DNA from: an uncultured Pseudomonadota bacterium | GTDB taxonomy: Bacteria; Myxococcota_A; Polyangia; Nannocystales; Nannocystaceae | Assembly: GCA_913061055.1 (NCBI GenBank) | Contig: CAJXVA010000015.1 | Location: 1 to 46,128 of the forward strand | Direction: 5' to 3' | Length of the DNA: 46,128 bases | The notes under the pieces: generated by a model | The model's database searches: none | Told to the model about the DNA's origin: nothing | The model's input: only the letters and a program-made list of their open reading frames with translations | Shown here: one piece after another, positions 16,942-26,066 of the stretch | Layout of the letters: each line of letters begins with the position of its first letter | Numbering within the stretch: the stretch's first letter is position 1 | Made by a program: the position numbers and the translations under genes

Positions 16942-19065
16942 ATGCGCAAGTTGGTGCCGGGTGTGGATGTCGTCGCTCGGGATCTTCGACAGCGCGTCAG
17001 GGCAGCCCTGGCTGGGAGGCGAGACGAGGTCCGTGTGGGTCGGTACACGCTGGGGGAGCGGCTTGGTGTGGGAGGGATGGGCGTCGTATTCCGCGGTCGG
17101 GACCCGGTGCTCGAGCGAGACGTCGCCGTGAAGCTCATTCCCTTGGCCGCCTCGCGATCTCCTGACGCGATGCTCAGAGAAGCGAAGGCGATGGCGAAGG
17201 TTGTCCATCCCAATGTCGTCGAAGTCTTCGATCTCGGGGTCACGGATACGGAGCTCTTCATCGTGATGCAGCTCGTCGAAGGACAGAGCCTGCGCCAGTG
17301 GTTGGACACAAGCCCCAGCTACCACGAACGCCTCCGCGTGCTGCGGGATGCAGGGCGCGGCCTCGAGGCAGCCCATCGAATGGGCGTTGTTCACCACGAC
17401 TTCAAGCCGGACAACGTGCTCATCTCTGCGGACGGCGAAGTTTTTGTGATCGACTTCGGTTTGGCAGCACTGTCCGAAGAGGACACGCTGGAGACGGCCG
17501 GCGCCGCGGAAGTGTACCAGCGGGACGTGGGAGGAACCCTCGGCTATGCAGCGCCCGAACGCTGTGCGGGAAACAAGGGCGACGCTCTGTGCGACCAGTA
17601 TTCGTGGTGCGTGAGTGCCGGCGAGGTCCTCTACGGGGCCGTCCGGAGCGCCGACCAAACGTTTTCTGCGCTGTCACCCGTGCCCCAGGTCGGTCGGGTT
17701 CCTCTTCGTATCCGCCGAGCGCTCGAGCGCGGCCTTCGTACACAACCCACAGCTCGCTTCGAGCGTCTCACTCCGTTGTTGCGCGCTCTCGACACTGGGT
17801 GGCGTCCCTCGGCCCGGCTGGCGTTGCTCGGAGTCTTCGGCGTGCTTGTAGGTTCGGTTGCGCTGCTCAGCGGTGGGCAAGAACCCCCTCGGAGGCCTTC
17901 GGTCGTCCGTACAGGGATCCCGAGGATAGACCTCCATGCGCGGCTGCAGCTGGGGGGAGCGTGGGACCAAGCGGGTGACGTGGAGAACGCGTTGGCCGTC
18001 TTGGAGGCGCTGTATCCGGTTGCTGCGAGTGAGCATGAGGCTCGTATCGCGACGAAAGCTGCGACCACTTTGGTGTGGCTGCACTGGTGGGAGAAACACG
18101 ATGCGCCTGCGGCCCGTCGATGGGTGAAGCAGGGCGAGGCGGCGCTGGATGCCGGTGGCGACGACCTCGACGCAGGAGCGCTCTACTACAACGCAGGTGC
18201 CACCGAGGTCTCGGCCGGGGAGCTCGACGCAGGGAGGTCCCATTTAGAAACCGCGCTGGCATACGACGAGGGAGAGCGCGGGCCTGGTGATCGTTCGGCG
18301 GTGGCGACCATGCTTTCGCTGGCGAACCTCGACCTGCTTCAAGGCGACTACGAGGTTGCAGAGGCTCGCCTCGATGCCGCGCAGGGCTACATCCCAGAGT
18401 CCGCTCGAGATCTGCTCGAGAATGTGGAGTCGCTGCGTGCAAGCCTGCTGCTCAAGCAGGCCAGATACGGGGAAGCGCTGCGAGCGTTCGCGGCCGTGGT
18501 TGACTACTCGAGGGACTCCGGCGGCATCCCACTTGCGTACGCCCTTGCGAACCAGAGTCGAGCGCTGGGAATCGTCGGTCGGGTGGAGGACGCTCGTGCT
18601 GCGAGCGCGGAGGGGCTGGCGATCATCGACGACACTCTCGGGCCGATGAGTGTGCGAGCGGTCCACCCTCTGAGTGTCCTTGCGGAACAGAATCATCGGC
18701 TCGGTAATTTCGATGAGGCGAGGGTGCAGGCATCCCGGGCCGTGGTGATTCTGGAGAGTGAGTACGGAGCAGACCACGCGGAGCTCGCCGGGCCGCTTCA
18801 CCTCTTGGGACAAGTCGCGCTCGAGCAGTCTCGGCCGAGGCAAGCGGCGAAGGCGCTGCAGCGCTCGGTCGCTCTTCGCAAGCAGCACGGCGCCCGTCCG
18901 GCCGCGACCGCTGCCACACTCATGGAGCTGGCCCGGGCGCTCCACTCAATCTCATCGGAGCGAGCCCTTGCGGCGGCGGAGGAGGCGGTCGAGGTCCTGG
19001 AGCGTGGTGGACTGGACAGCGCGAAGGCGCGAGGCGTCGTCGCGGACATCTCACGCGAACCGTGA
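16942..19065 (+). CDS. Membrane-anchored Ser/Thr protein kinase with HHD catalytic loop and TPR-like region
   Basis: A 707-residue Hanks-type kinase. Kinase domain about 34-285: GVGGMG loop, Lys64, catalytic loop HHDFKPDN (151-158), DFG (171-173), and YAAPERC. The usual HRD arginine is His here, so the enzyme is a non-RD kinase; activation-loop phosphorylation may not be needed. Asp153, Lys155 and Asn158 are kept, so it is probably active. One membrane helix at about 291-309, then a helical, TPR-like region of about 390 residues. ATG 16942 is preferred because GGAG sits five bases upstream; an in-frame ATG at 16909 lacks a site. The ECF sigma gene starts 16 nt after its stop, which suggests a signalling pair. 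Confidence 0.88.
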   Translation: MRKLVPGVDVVARDLRQRVRAALAGRRDEVRVGRYTLGERLGVGGMGVVFRGRDPVLERDVAVKLIPLAASRSPDAMLREAKAMAKVVHPNVVEVFDLGVTDTELFIVMQLVEGQSLRQWLDTSPSYHERLRVLRDAGRGLEAAHRMGVVHHDFKPDNVLISADGEVFVIDFGLAALSEEDTLETAGAAEVYQRDVGGTLGYAAPERCAGNKGDALCDQYSWCVSAGEVLYGAVRSADQTFSALSPVPQVGRVPLRIRRALERGLRTQPTARFERLTPLLRALDTGWRPSARLALLGVFGVLVGSVALLSGGQEPPRRPSVVRTGIPRIDLHARLQLGGAWDQAGDVENALAVLEALYPVAASEHEARIATKAATTLVWLHWWEKHDAPAARRWVKQGEAALDAGGDDLDAGALYYNAGATEVSAGELDAGRSHLETALAYDEGERGPGDRSAVATMLSLANLDLLQGDYEVAEARLDAAQGYIPESARDLLENVESLRASLLLKQARYGEALRAFAAVVDYSRDSGGIPLAYALANQSRALGIVGRVEDARAASAEGLAIIDDTLGPMSVRAVHPLSVLAEQNHRLGNFDEARVQASRAVVILESEYGADHAELAGPLHLLGQVALEQSRPRQAAKALQRSVALRKQHGARPAATAATLMELARALHSISSERALAAAEEAVEVLERGGLDSAKARGVVADISREP

Positions 19066-19081
19066 TCAGGTAGAGTTGGGT

Positions 19082-19684
19082 GTGCGCAGTGACTACGAGG
19101 TGCTGCTTGCGTGGAGAGATGGCGATTCGGATGCCGCCGATGAACTCATCCACCGCTACTTCGACCCGATCTGCAGATTCTTCCGGAGCAAGCTTGGAGA
19201 TGACGTGGATGACCTCATCCAGCGCACGTTCCTCGACTGCGTCAAAGCCCACGAGCGCTTCCGCGGGGAGGGCAGCTTCCGCTCCTACCTGTTCTCGATC
19301 GCACACCATCGGCTCTTCGACCACCTTCGCGCGACTCGCCGGGCTCCAGACTTCGACTCCCTGACGTCCCTTTCCGTACGGGACCTCGGAACGACTCCGT
19401 CCGGTGCCATCGTCCGAAGCGAGGAATACTCGCTGCTCAAGGACGCGCTCGATGAGCTGCCCTTGGAACACCGCGTCGTGCTCGAGCTGTCGTACTGGGA
19501 GGAGATGAGTGCGCCCGAGATCGCGGTGGTCGTAGGGATACCGCCCAACACAGTCCGCAGCCGTCTCTCCAGGGCACGCGCGGCCTTGCGATCCAAGCTC
19601 GAGTCCCTGGAGGCCGACCCCATCCAGCGGGGAGCTCAGCTGGAGGCCTTGGGGCGGGTCACTGGCAGGCTCATCGCCGACTAG
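19082..19684 (+). CDS. ECF-type RNA polymerase sigma factor
   Basis: A 200-residue ECF sigma factor. Region 2 includes DDLIQRTFLDCVKAHERF and FRSYLFSIAHHRLFDHLR (about 37-82); region 4 includes LPLEHRVVLELSYWEEMSAPEIA and NTVRSRLSRARAAL (about 125-178). It starts with GTG 19082, 16 nt after the kinase stop, so it is almost surely in the same operon. No anti-sigma gene follows; control by the neighbouring kinase is the obvious hypothesis, as for ECF groups genetically linked to Ser/Thr kinases. Its TAG stop overlaps the convergent lipoprotein stop: both use the same CTAG tetranucleotide at 19681-19684. Confidence 0.9.
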   Translation: MRSDYEVLLAWRDGDSDAADELIHRYFDPICRFFRSKLGDDVDDLIQRTFLDCVKAHERFRGEGSFRSYLFSIAHHRLFDHLRATRRAPDFDSLTSLSVRDLGTTPSGAIVRSEEYSLLKDALDELPLEHRVVLELSYWEEMSAPEIAVVVGIPPNTVRSRLSRARAALRSKLESLEADPIQRGAQLEALGRVTGRLIAD

Positions 19685-21024
19685 CAGGGTTCGAGGTCGA
19701 GGCGTTGGTAGGCGATCTCAGAGCCGCCGTCACGCGTCCCGAGGATGACCTCGTCGCGGCCGTCGGCGTCGATGTCGACGATGAAGACCCGGTTGGGCAC
19801 AGGCTGACCAAACAACACCTCGTCGAAGACGCCTTCGGTGAACGTGCCTGCAGCGGAGCCGTTGTAGACGCGGATCGTGTCGAGGGTGGGGCCGCCCAGT
19901 CCGATGTCGTCGAATCCATTGCCATCGAAATCGCCGAATGCAGCGAAGCTGGACGGATCGTAGTCGTTGACTTGTGACAGCTGGCTGCCTTCGAAGCGCT
20001 GGACCTGGACGGTGACTTCATTGCCGGAGCAAGCGCGGGCGTAGACGTTGGTGAAGGCGCCGAAGTGCTCCGCTCCGATCAACTCGGAGGGGGTGAACAC
20101 CATCGAGTCCCCGCTGGAGAGCGCGGTGCCGAAGGTGTCGCCGTTGTAGGAATGGAGCTCGAACGGGTGGAAGGAGCAGGTGGAGAGCTCGTCGAAGAAG
20201 GACGACTGGGCGAGCGCGAACAGGTCACGGCTGCCTCGGACCACCTGTGGGGCAATGTCTCCGACAAGCCCGGATGGGATGGTCGCGATCGGCTGAAACC
20301 CGCCCATGCCGTCACCCTGCTGAAACTCGATCTGTCCTTCGAGGCCCCGCATGAAGTCGTCGAGACCATCTCGGTCGATGTCGATGAAGCCCTCGAACCC
20401 GTCTTCGAATCCGAAGGGAGTGAGGGTGACCGGACCCTCGATCAACTGTGGGGCGCCCTGGATGTAGCCGAGGCTTGGAGGCCCACCCCCGCCAAACGCG
20501 AAGCCGACCGCGTCGAGTGCGTCGTCGCCGTTGAGGTTGTGCAGCCCGGTCATGAATCCGGGGAAGAAGCCCGCCGGGTTCGGCTGACCGCCGGTGTCGA
20601 ACCAGAACAGCTCGCTGCCGCCACCGGGGCCGCCGCCCTCGAAGAAGGCGAGCCACAGTTCTGCAAGGCCGTCGCCGTCCTGATCGCGGACGAACAGCCG
20701 TGACTCCTCAGGGGCCTCGAAGAGTGGCTGGGCGGACCAACAAAGTGAGAGTGGAAAGTCGCCGCTGCTGCCGAAGAACCCGGAGCTGTCAAAGCCGCCT
20801 TCGGTCCCAAACGTCGCCGTGCTGGGACCACTGGTGCTCATCGGCCCGATGGTGGTCATCGGCGGCTGCGTCGTCACGGGGGATGAGTCCCCATCGCCTC
20901 CCTCGGATGAGGCCGGGGTGTCAGTCTCTTCCGAGGTCCCGCTTGCGCCTTCGTCCGACAAGATCAAGCGGGGGGCACACCCGGCAAGCAGAAGCGCGGT
21001 GCCGAGCCAGGCTCTGTAGACCAT
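19681..21024 (-). CDS. FG-GAP/VCBS-repeat lipoprotein
   Basis: A 447-residue lipoprotein. ATG 21024 opens MVYRAWLGTALLLAGC with lipobox LAGC, Cys16, followed by a Ser/Thr/Pro linker to about residue 75. The body contains at least five Ca-binding-like loops of the FG-GAP type: DQDGDG, NLNGDD, DIDRDG, DFDGNG and DIDADG, each followed by hydrophobic strands. FG-GAP repeats form a beta-propeller that usually mediates extracellular adhesion or ligand binding. The longer frame to 21141 is basic and lacks a signal. Convergent with the ECF sigma gene, overlapping by four bases. Confidence 0.85.
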   Translation of the reverse strand: MVYRAWLGTALLLAGCAPRLILSDEGASGTSEETDTPASSEGGDGDSSPVTTQPPMTTIGPMSTSGPSTATFGTEGGFDSSGFFGSSGDFPLSLCWSAQPLFEAPEESRLFVRDQDGDGLAELWLAFFEGGGPGGGSELFWFDTGGQPNPAGFFPGFMTGLHNLNGDDALDAVGFAFGGGGPPSLGYIQGAPQLIEGPVTLTPFGFEDGFEGFIDIDRDGLDDFMRGLEGQIEFQQGDGMGGFQPIATIPSGLVGDIAPQVVRGSRDLFALAQSSFFDELSTCSFHPFELHSYNGDTFGTALSSGDSMVFTPSELIGAEHFGAFTNVYARACSGNEVTVQVQRFEGSQLSQVNDYDPSSFAAFGDFDGNGFDDIGLGGPTLDTIRVYNGSAAGTFTEGVFDEVLFGQPVPNRVFIVDIDADGRDEVILGTRDGGSEIAYQRLDLEPC

Positions 21025-21043
21025 GGGCCGGAGTGTAGCGGCT

Positions 21044-21595
21044 TTAGACGGCGCTCGGCGCCAGGCTGACCGCGCTGTAGGCGACCGCGGTCTTGCGCCC
21101 CGAGTTTCGGTACCCGTGCTTCTGGTCGCCACGAAAGACAACGACGTCCCCGGGCTCGAGCGTCCATCGTTCGCCGCCCGCGCTCAGCTCGAGGGAGCCG
21201 GACTCGCACGTGAGGTACTCGCGCGTTCCTGGGGTATGGGGCACGCCCGCGAAGGCGGCCCCGGGGGGGAACTGCATGCGTTCGAGCTCCAGGCCGGGGA
21301 TCGGATCGGGGAGAAGTTTGCGAATGAGGGCCTTGCCCCGCTTCTGCTCGGGAAGCTCGCTTGCTGGATAGAGCCGTGCGTTGGCCCGCGGTGCGCCGAC
21401 CAGCTCTTCGAGGGTGACGCGCAGCGCTGCGGCGACTTTCATCAAGACCGAGAGGGTGGGGTTGGCACCGCCCGACTCGAGGTTGGCCCACGTGGGGCGC
21501 GGCAGTCCGGCGGCCTTGGCCATCTGACTCTGCGTGAGCCCCCGAGCTTCGCGCAGCACTTTGACGTTGTCGGCCAGGTTCGACGCGGCGTCCAT
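21044..21595 (-). CDS. XRE-family transcriptional regulator with C-terminal cupin
   Basis: A 183-residue regulator. Residues 8-62 form an XRE-type helix-turn-helix (LREARGLTQSQMAKAAGLPRP). After a short linker, residues 105-175 form a small cupin barrel with EYLTCESGSLEL and LEPGDVVVFRGDQKHGY, where the His is a likely ligand-pocket or metal residue. In this family the cupin senses a small molecule and alters DNA binding. ATG 21595 starts the domain directly. It lies 10 nt downstream of the PAP2-VanZ gene on the same strand, so they are probably co-transcribed. The ligand cannot be told. Confidence 0.87.
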   Translation of the reverse strand: MDAASNLADNVKVLREARGLTQSQMAKAAGLPRPTWANLESGGANPTLSVLMKVAAALRVTLEELVGAPRANARLYPASELPEQKRGKALIRKLLPDPIPGLELERMQFPPGAAFAGVPHTPGTREYLTCESGSLELSAGGERWTLEPGDVVVFRGDQKHGYRNSGRKTAVAYSAVSLAPSAV

Positions 21596-21605
21596 GAGAC
21601 GCAGC

Positions 21606-22430
21606 TTACAGCGATGCGCGCTCCCGCTTCGTGATGCGCTCCGCGATCCGCCAGAACAACACCAGCCCCAGCAAGTCGGCGAGCAGGTCGATGGGGTCCG
21701 CGGTGCGGTGGGGGGAGGTTGCTTGGACGAGTTCCTCGGCGATGGCACCGAGAAGGGGCAGGGCGACGGCCCAGGGCACACCACGCCATCGACGTCCCCG
21801 ACACGCGAAGTGGGTGCCGAACGCGAGAGCGCCGAACATGAGGAAGTGCAGCACTTTGTCCGAGCCGGGGATCGCTAGCCAAGCGGCGTTCGAACCGGAG
21901 AACGCTCCGGTGTAGGCGACAAGGGTGGCCGCGACGACGAGCCCAAGCTGTGGCCACAACAGCCACCGCCAGCGCCACGGGTCGGTGCGCGAGGAGTGCG
22001 TCAGGCCAGCCGCAGCGACCCCGAGACCCAGGCCGATCGCCGTGCCGGCCCAGACGTCGACCAGGTGGTGGTGACCGAGCTCAACCCGGCTGTATCCCAC
22101 CAGCATCGCAAGAGGAAGCATGCACAGCGCAGCACCGCGGTGGTGCGCGAAGGTCACAGCGATCGCGATTGCGACCAGGACCGCATGCCCGCTTGGGAAC
22201 GAGCCAAACGGGGGAGCCGGAAGCAACGCCGACGTACTGCCGGGACGCGGGACGTCGATCAGGACCTGCAGGCCGAGCGTGATGGCCAGCCCGAGGACCA
22301 TGACCCACGCACACGCGCGCCCCAGCCGCGGGTCTGAGCGGCCGACCCAGATCGGCATGCCAATGGCGAGCAGCGCGAAGCCGACCGTTGTCGCCGCGAT
22401 CATGGCCAGTCCGTAGGGTCCTTCCAGCAT
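21606..22430 (-). CDS. PAP2 phosphatase-like / VanZ-like membrane protein fusion
   Basis: A 274-residue multi-pass membrane protein joining two domains. Residues 40-145 are PAP2-like: PRPG (61-64), FPSGHA (PSGH 79-82) and SRVELGHHHLVD (Ser114 to Asp125) match motifs C1-C3 of lipid phosphatases, although the Lys usually seven residues before RP is Gln. Residues 185-265 are VanZ-like: DKVLHF, then E-x2-Q (EELVQ) and DLLADLLG. PAP2 enzymes remove phosphate from lipid carriers such as undecaprenyl pyrophosphate. ATG 22430 was chosen because the upstream extension is basic and not membrane-like. Likely in an operon with the XRE-cupin gene. Confidence 0.78.
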   Translation of the reverse strand: MLEGPYGLAMIAATTVGFALLAIGMPIWVGRSDPRLGRACAWVMVLGLAITLGLQVLIDVPRPGSTSALLPAPPFGSFPSGHAVLVAIAIAVTFAHHRGAALCMLPLAMLVGYSRVELGHHHLVDVWAGTAIGLGLGVAAAGLTHSSRTDPWRWRWLLWPQLGLVVAATLVAYTGAFSGSNAAWLAIPGSDKVLHFLMFGALAFGTHFACRGRRWRGVPWAVALPLLGAIAEELVQATSPHRTADPIDLLADLLGLVLFWRIAERITKRERASL

Positions 22431-22519
22431 CACGGCGTCAGTACGCCCGAACGGGTCCGTTTGTGCCCGCGGACAGGACGGACGGTCGGGAACGTGCGGC
22501 GAGTGGCGCCCGGACCGGT

Positions 22520-23905
22520 CTACTCGGCGAGCTTCGCTTCGGCGAGCGCAGACTCGACCGCCGCGGCAAACTCGGGATGCTGTTCGACGATGGTGGGGAT
22601 CTTCAGCAGCTCGGAGAGGTTCTCGAGCGCCTTCGGGTCCTTCAGCATCTCGGCCCAAAGCTCAGGATCTCGCGTGGGCATGTCGGTGAAGTGCTCGAGG
22701 TCGAGCTGGGTGTCGACCGACAGGCTGCGGTCTTCCATGTCGACGGTGATGTTGAGCGACTTCGAGACGGGCTTCTCGACGGCCTCCAGGGCGATCGAGT
22801 AGGCGGACTCGCGGAGGCACTCTTCAAACGCGGGCTCGTCGAGCGAGTCATCGACGACCTCGACGGTCTCCACGATGGCCCCGAGCTCGGGCTCCCCGAT
22901 GACGTCGGCGCGCAGGCGGAGCTTGCCGCTCGCGGCCTCGGGCAGGTACTCCAAGCACTCGACGAACAGCGGGACACCCTGCTCGAGGACCGACGCGATC
23001 AGAGGCCCAAGCGCTTCGAATCGCTCGAGCTCGTCTCCCATTTCGGCCAACACGTCTTCGTGGTTCTTGTTGCCGAGGACGGACGGTTCCGACTCGGGTT
23101 CAGACCGATCGGAGCGCCGCGAGGCGATCGCCTTTCGGACCTCCTCCCATCGCCGGCGACGTTCGGTCTTCGATGCCTCGCCAGGAGTCGCATCGGACTT
23201 GGCGACCACGGCTGCTGGTGCGGCGGTGGAGATGTCGTCCTCGGCTTCGGCCGGAGCTGCACTGTCGGCTTGCGTCCAGGCGACACACGCGACGAGCAGG
23301 CTTCCGAACGCGGTGGCAGTGATGGCTTTGGTGGTCGTGGATGTGGACACGGCGAGGACTCCTGGGCTGGTGAGAGATTCGGGGGACCAGGCCACGGCGG
23401 CGCTCATCCAGGCGGCACGGCCCCCATGGGTTCGGTCGAGGTGCTCGCGCATCCGTTGCAGGCTTCGAGAGAGCCTGGTGCGAACGGTCGAGCTCGGCAC
23501 GCCGAACTCGTCGGAGAGCTCGCCCGCGGTGTGGCCTTCGCAGTAGCGGCGCAGGACGAGGCTGCGGTCTTCCGGGTCGAGCCTGGCGAGGGCCGTCTCG
23601 AGCGCTTCACACAGCTCACTTCGTTCGAGGACGGCGTCCGGGGCCGCGGCACCGGTCTGCGTTGTCTCGGTTCGAACTTCGCGGGATCGGCGGCGCAGCT
23701 CAGACCGAACGCCCATGTCGCGCCGCCGCCGAAGCACCGTCCTCCACCACGCCGGGTGTCCGTCGTGACTCGCGCCCTGGCTGGCAATCCAGCCCTCGTG
23801 GGCCAGGTCGTCGGCCTCCTGAACCGAGACCAGGCTGCGCGCAAGGCTCCGCAGCTGGCCGAGGTCTGTGGCCGAGAAGCGGTCCGTATCGGGCGAGTCG
23901 ATCAT
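22520..23905 (-). CDS. ECF-like sigma factor fused to a membrane helix and extra C-terminal domain
   Basis: A 461-residue protein. Residues 15-75 resemble sigma region 2 (EADDLAHEGWIAS), and 100-158 are a clear region 4 (LDPEDRSLVLRRYCEGHTAGELSDEFGVP and TVRTRLSRSLQRM). A membrane helix follows at about 192-210. The outer part has an Ala/Glu-rich spacer to about 290, then a domain resembling the GNV-type C-terminus of AgmX/PglI-like proteins (ADVIGEPELGAIVETVEV, FEECLRESAYSI; about 330-400) and a helical tail. A membrane-tethered sigma factor might be released by proteolysis or hold polymerase at the membrane. ATG 23905 is supported by AGGAGGG seven bases upstream. It stands alone, with no adjoining anti-sigma gene. 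Confidence 0.82.
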   Translation of the reverse strand: MIDSPDTDRFSATDLGQLRSLARSLVSVQEADDLAHEGWIASQGASHDGHPAWWRTVLRRRRDMGVRSELRRRSREVRTETTQTGAAAPDAVLERSELCEALETALARLDPEDRSLVLRRYCEGHTAGELSDEFGVPSSTVRTRLSRSLQRMREHLDRTHGGRAAWMSAAVAWSPESLTSPGVLAVSTSTTTKAITATAFGSLLVACVAWTQADSAAPAEAEDDISTAAPAAVVAKSDATPGEASKTERRRRWEEVRKAIASRRSDRSEPESEPSVLGNKNHEDVLAEMGDELERFEALGPLIASVLEQGVPLFVECLEYLPEAASGKLRLRADVIGEPELGAIVETVEVVDDSLDEPAFEECLRESAYSIALEAVEKPVSKSLNITVDMEDRSLSVDTQLDLEHFTDMPTRDPELWAEMLKDPKALENLSELLKIPTIVEQHPEFAAAVESALAEAKLAE

Positions 23906-24036
23906 GCGACACCCTCCTATTGCCACGGGCCCCGAGGGTGTCTCAGGTTTTTTTGACCGGTTGGGCGCGAGCGCCGCGCCGGAGCTACAGCTCGGTTTTG
24001 ATGGCCCGCTGCCCGGTGACCGCGAGGTGAGGACGT

Positions 24037-26028
24037 CTACCGGCGAAACTTGGGTTCGGCGATGCGGACGGTTCCACCGGCGGTCCAGTTTGCACCGACC
24101 CAGAACTCTTCGATCGAGCCCAGATCGTCCAGCTGCATCGCCTCATCCCCGCCTTTGAAGGCGCCCAACGGGAACTGATAGGTGTGGAACGTCCCATCGG
24201 CCCGGAGCGCAAGCGGGGACGCTTGGAAGCGGCCGGTGCCGGTCACGAGGGTGAGCTCGGCGTAGTGCGAGGCCTCGGAGTCGTCGAGGGCAATGTCGAC
24301 TTCCACGAAGCCGTGCTTCAGAAGGCTGGGGACTCTCTTGCCGACGTCGATCTGCAACCCCGTGATGCTGAGGTTTTCCCAGCACGTCGCCGTCTCGTCC
24401 CCGGTCTCGCAGGTTCCCTCTCCGTTCGCCAGACACGCGACCTCGTAGCGGTAGTGTGTTTCGTCGGGACTCAAACCGAAGCAAGCCGGACGCGATGTGG
24501 CCTCGACCGCCGCCCCGGGGGCGAAGGCCACGTCCCGCGACGGAAGGACCTTGGTCTTGGCCGCAACCACGTCGCTTTGCGAGGTCTCCCCGGCGACGTC
24601 CACCGCCCGGATCCGAGCGTAGTAGACGGTGTTGTGCTGCAGACCCAGCGTTTGCAGCGAGCGGACCTGATCGCTGTTGTGCGTCCGCGGGCGCTCGAAG
24701 AAGCCGAGTTCCGGAATCTCGGGTGGGCCGAGAACCACACCAGGAGAGAACGCTTCAACCGCGTCGCGGTCCGGCGACAACGCCAGCTCGTAGTGCTCGA
24801 AGTTGCGGGCCTCGCCTTGTGAATGCCACGACCACTGGATCACGTTGGGTGTGGTCCAGCCCGCGCCGAGGCTTCCCGCCTCGATCACAATCGCTCCGGC
24901 CGGAGCCGGTGATGGCGTTGGGTCGGAACGGGCGAACCAGACCGCCGCGAGTAGCCCCGCTCCGCCCAGTCCAACCGCCGCGGGCCAGCGACGACGCCAC
25001 AGTGCGGCGCCATCGGCACCCGACTCCCTCCGCGTCGCATCCATCGAGGACTCGGAGGCGGCCCCGTCGCGGCTCTCCATCAGCGGCCGAGTCTCGCGCC
25101 GGAGTCCGGCGAGGTGACGCGCCGCGTACTCGCGAAGGCGGTGCTTCCCGTCCGCTTCGCCGGCAAGGTCTTCCGCCAGTTCAGCCAGGCGGTTTGCGAG
25201 TTCCCCTGCGGACGCTGGCCGGTGGCTCGGCGATTTTGCCAGCAGCCGGAACAGCAACTCGACCAGGCCACGTGGCGCCGAGTCCCGAACCTCGGCCAGG
25301 TCGGGCGCGGGCTCGTTCAGCGTTCGCTTGAGGGCGTCTTCGTTGGAGCTGCCATCATAGAGGCGCTCGCAACACGCGAGTTCGTAGAGCACGACTCCGA
25401 GTGCGAACAAGTCGGCGCGAGCATCCAATGTCTCGAAGCGAAGCTGCTCCGGCGACATATATCCGACCTTGCCCTTGAGGACGCCGGTGCTGGTCTTCGT
25501 GGTTCGCCCGACGGCTTTCGCGATCCCGAAGTCGGCCAAGCAAACACGGCCGTCGTATTGGACCAAGATGTTCTGCGGGGACACGTCGCGGTGAACGAGG
25601 CCGAGCGGCTCTCCATCCGGACCGCTCATCTCGTGGGCGGCCGACAAACCGAGCGCCACCTGGCGAACAACCTCGACACACAGGTCCCAAGGGACTCGCT
25701 TGCCGGACTTCGCGTGGTCCCGGATCCAGTCGGAGAGCGTGAACCCTTGGATGTACTCCATCACCAGGAAGGGCCCGAGAGCATCGACCCCGGCGTCGAA
25801 CGTCCGGACCAGATTCGGGTGGTCCAACGAGGCCGCGATTCGCGCTTCGTCCACGAACATCCGGGCGATCTCGGGGTCGTCGGCCACGTCCAACCGCAAC
25901 CGTTTGAGTGCCCTCAACACCGGAGGCGACACATCGAGATCGCGAACGAGTTCGACCTCGCCCATGCCGCCACGCGCGATGGATGCGACCCGCTCAAATC
26001 GGTCTTTGCTGGTCGGCCCGGCGGCCAT
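24037..26028 (-). CDS. Receptor-like Ser/Thr protein kinase with extracytoplasmic FN3-like region
   Basis: A 663-residue kinase. Kinase domain about 11-290: ARGGMGEV loop, Lys42, HRDVSPQN (147-154), DFG (167-169), YMSPEQL. A membrane helix lies at about 349-366. The exterior part begins with a fibronectin type III-like module (about 380-490; VIQWSWHSQGEARNFEHYEL and YYARIRAVDVAG) and ends in a beta-sandwich resembling a carbohydrate-binding fold (about 530-663), with paired cysteines. This topology suggests a sensor that passes an outside signal to cytoplasmic phosphorylation. The ATG is the first in frame and 38 nt from the divergent winged-helix gene, so they probably share control regions. 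Confidence 0.88.
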   Translation of the reverse strand: MAAGPTSKDRFERVASIARGGMGEVELVRDLDVSPPVLRALKRLRLDVADDPEIARMFVDEARIAASLDHPNLVRTFDAGVDALGPFLVMEYIQGFTLSDWIRDHAKSGKRVPWDLCVEVVRQVALGLSAAHEMSGPDGEPLGLVHRDVSPQNILVQYDGRVCLADFGIAKAVGRTTKTSTGVLKGKVGYMSPEQLRFETLDARADLFALGVVLYELACCERLYDGSSNEDALKRTLNEPAPDLAEVRDSAPRGLVELLFRLLAKSPSHRPASAGELANRLAELAEDLAGEADGKHRLREYAARHLAGLRRETRPLMESRDGAASESSMDATRRESGADGAALWRRRWPAAVGLGGAGLLAAVWFARSDPTPSPAPAGAIVIEAGSLGAGWTTPNVIQWSWHSQGEARNFEHYELALSPDRDAVEAFSPGVVLGPPEIPELGFFERPRTHNSDQVRSLQTLGLQHNTVYYARIRAVDVAGETSQSDVVAAKTKVLPSRDVAFAPGAAVEATSRPACFGLSPDETHYRYEVACLANGEGTCETGDETATCWENLSITGLQIDVGKRVPSLLKHGFVEVDIALDDSEASHYAELTLVTGTGRFQASPLALRADGTFHTYQFPLGAFKGGDEAMQLDDLGSIEEFWVGANWTAGGTVRIAEPKFRR

Positions 26029-26066
26029 CGCTGGCTATAGTACGCCGAGCCAACGACGGCGGGGTC

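Noticed and set aside
15759-17309. 516-residue minus-strand frame
   Set aside because: Spans antisense of two genes and out-of-frame sequence of the 16130-16807 lipoprotein.
23947-23954. Seven-T run upstream of the ECF fusion gene
   Set aside because: No convincing stem before it and no plus-strand gene ending there.
22388-23956. 522-residue plus-strand frame
   Set aside because: Antisense to the ECF sigma fusion, which has clear region 4 and an AGGAGGG site.
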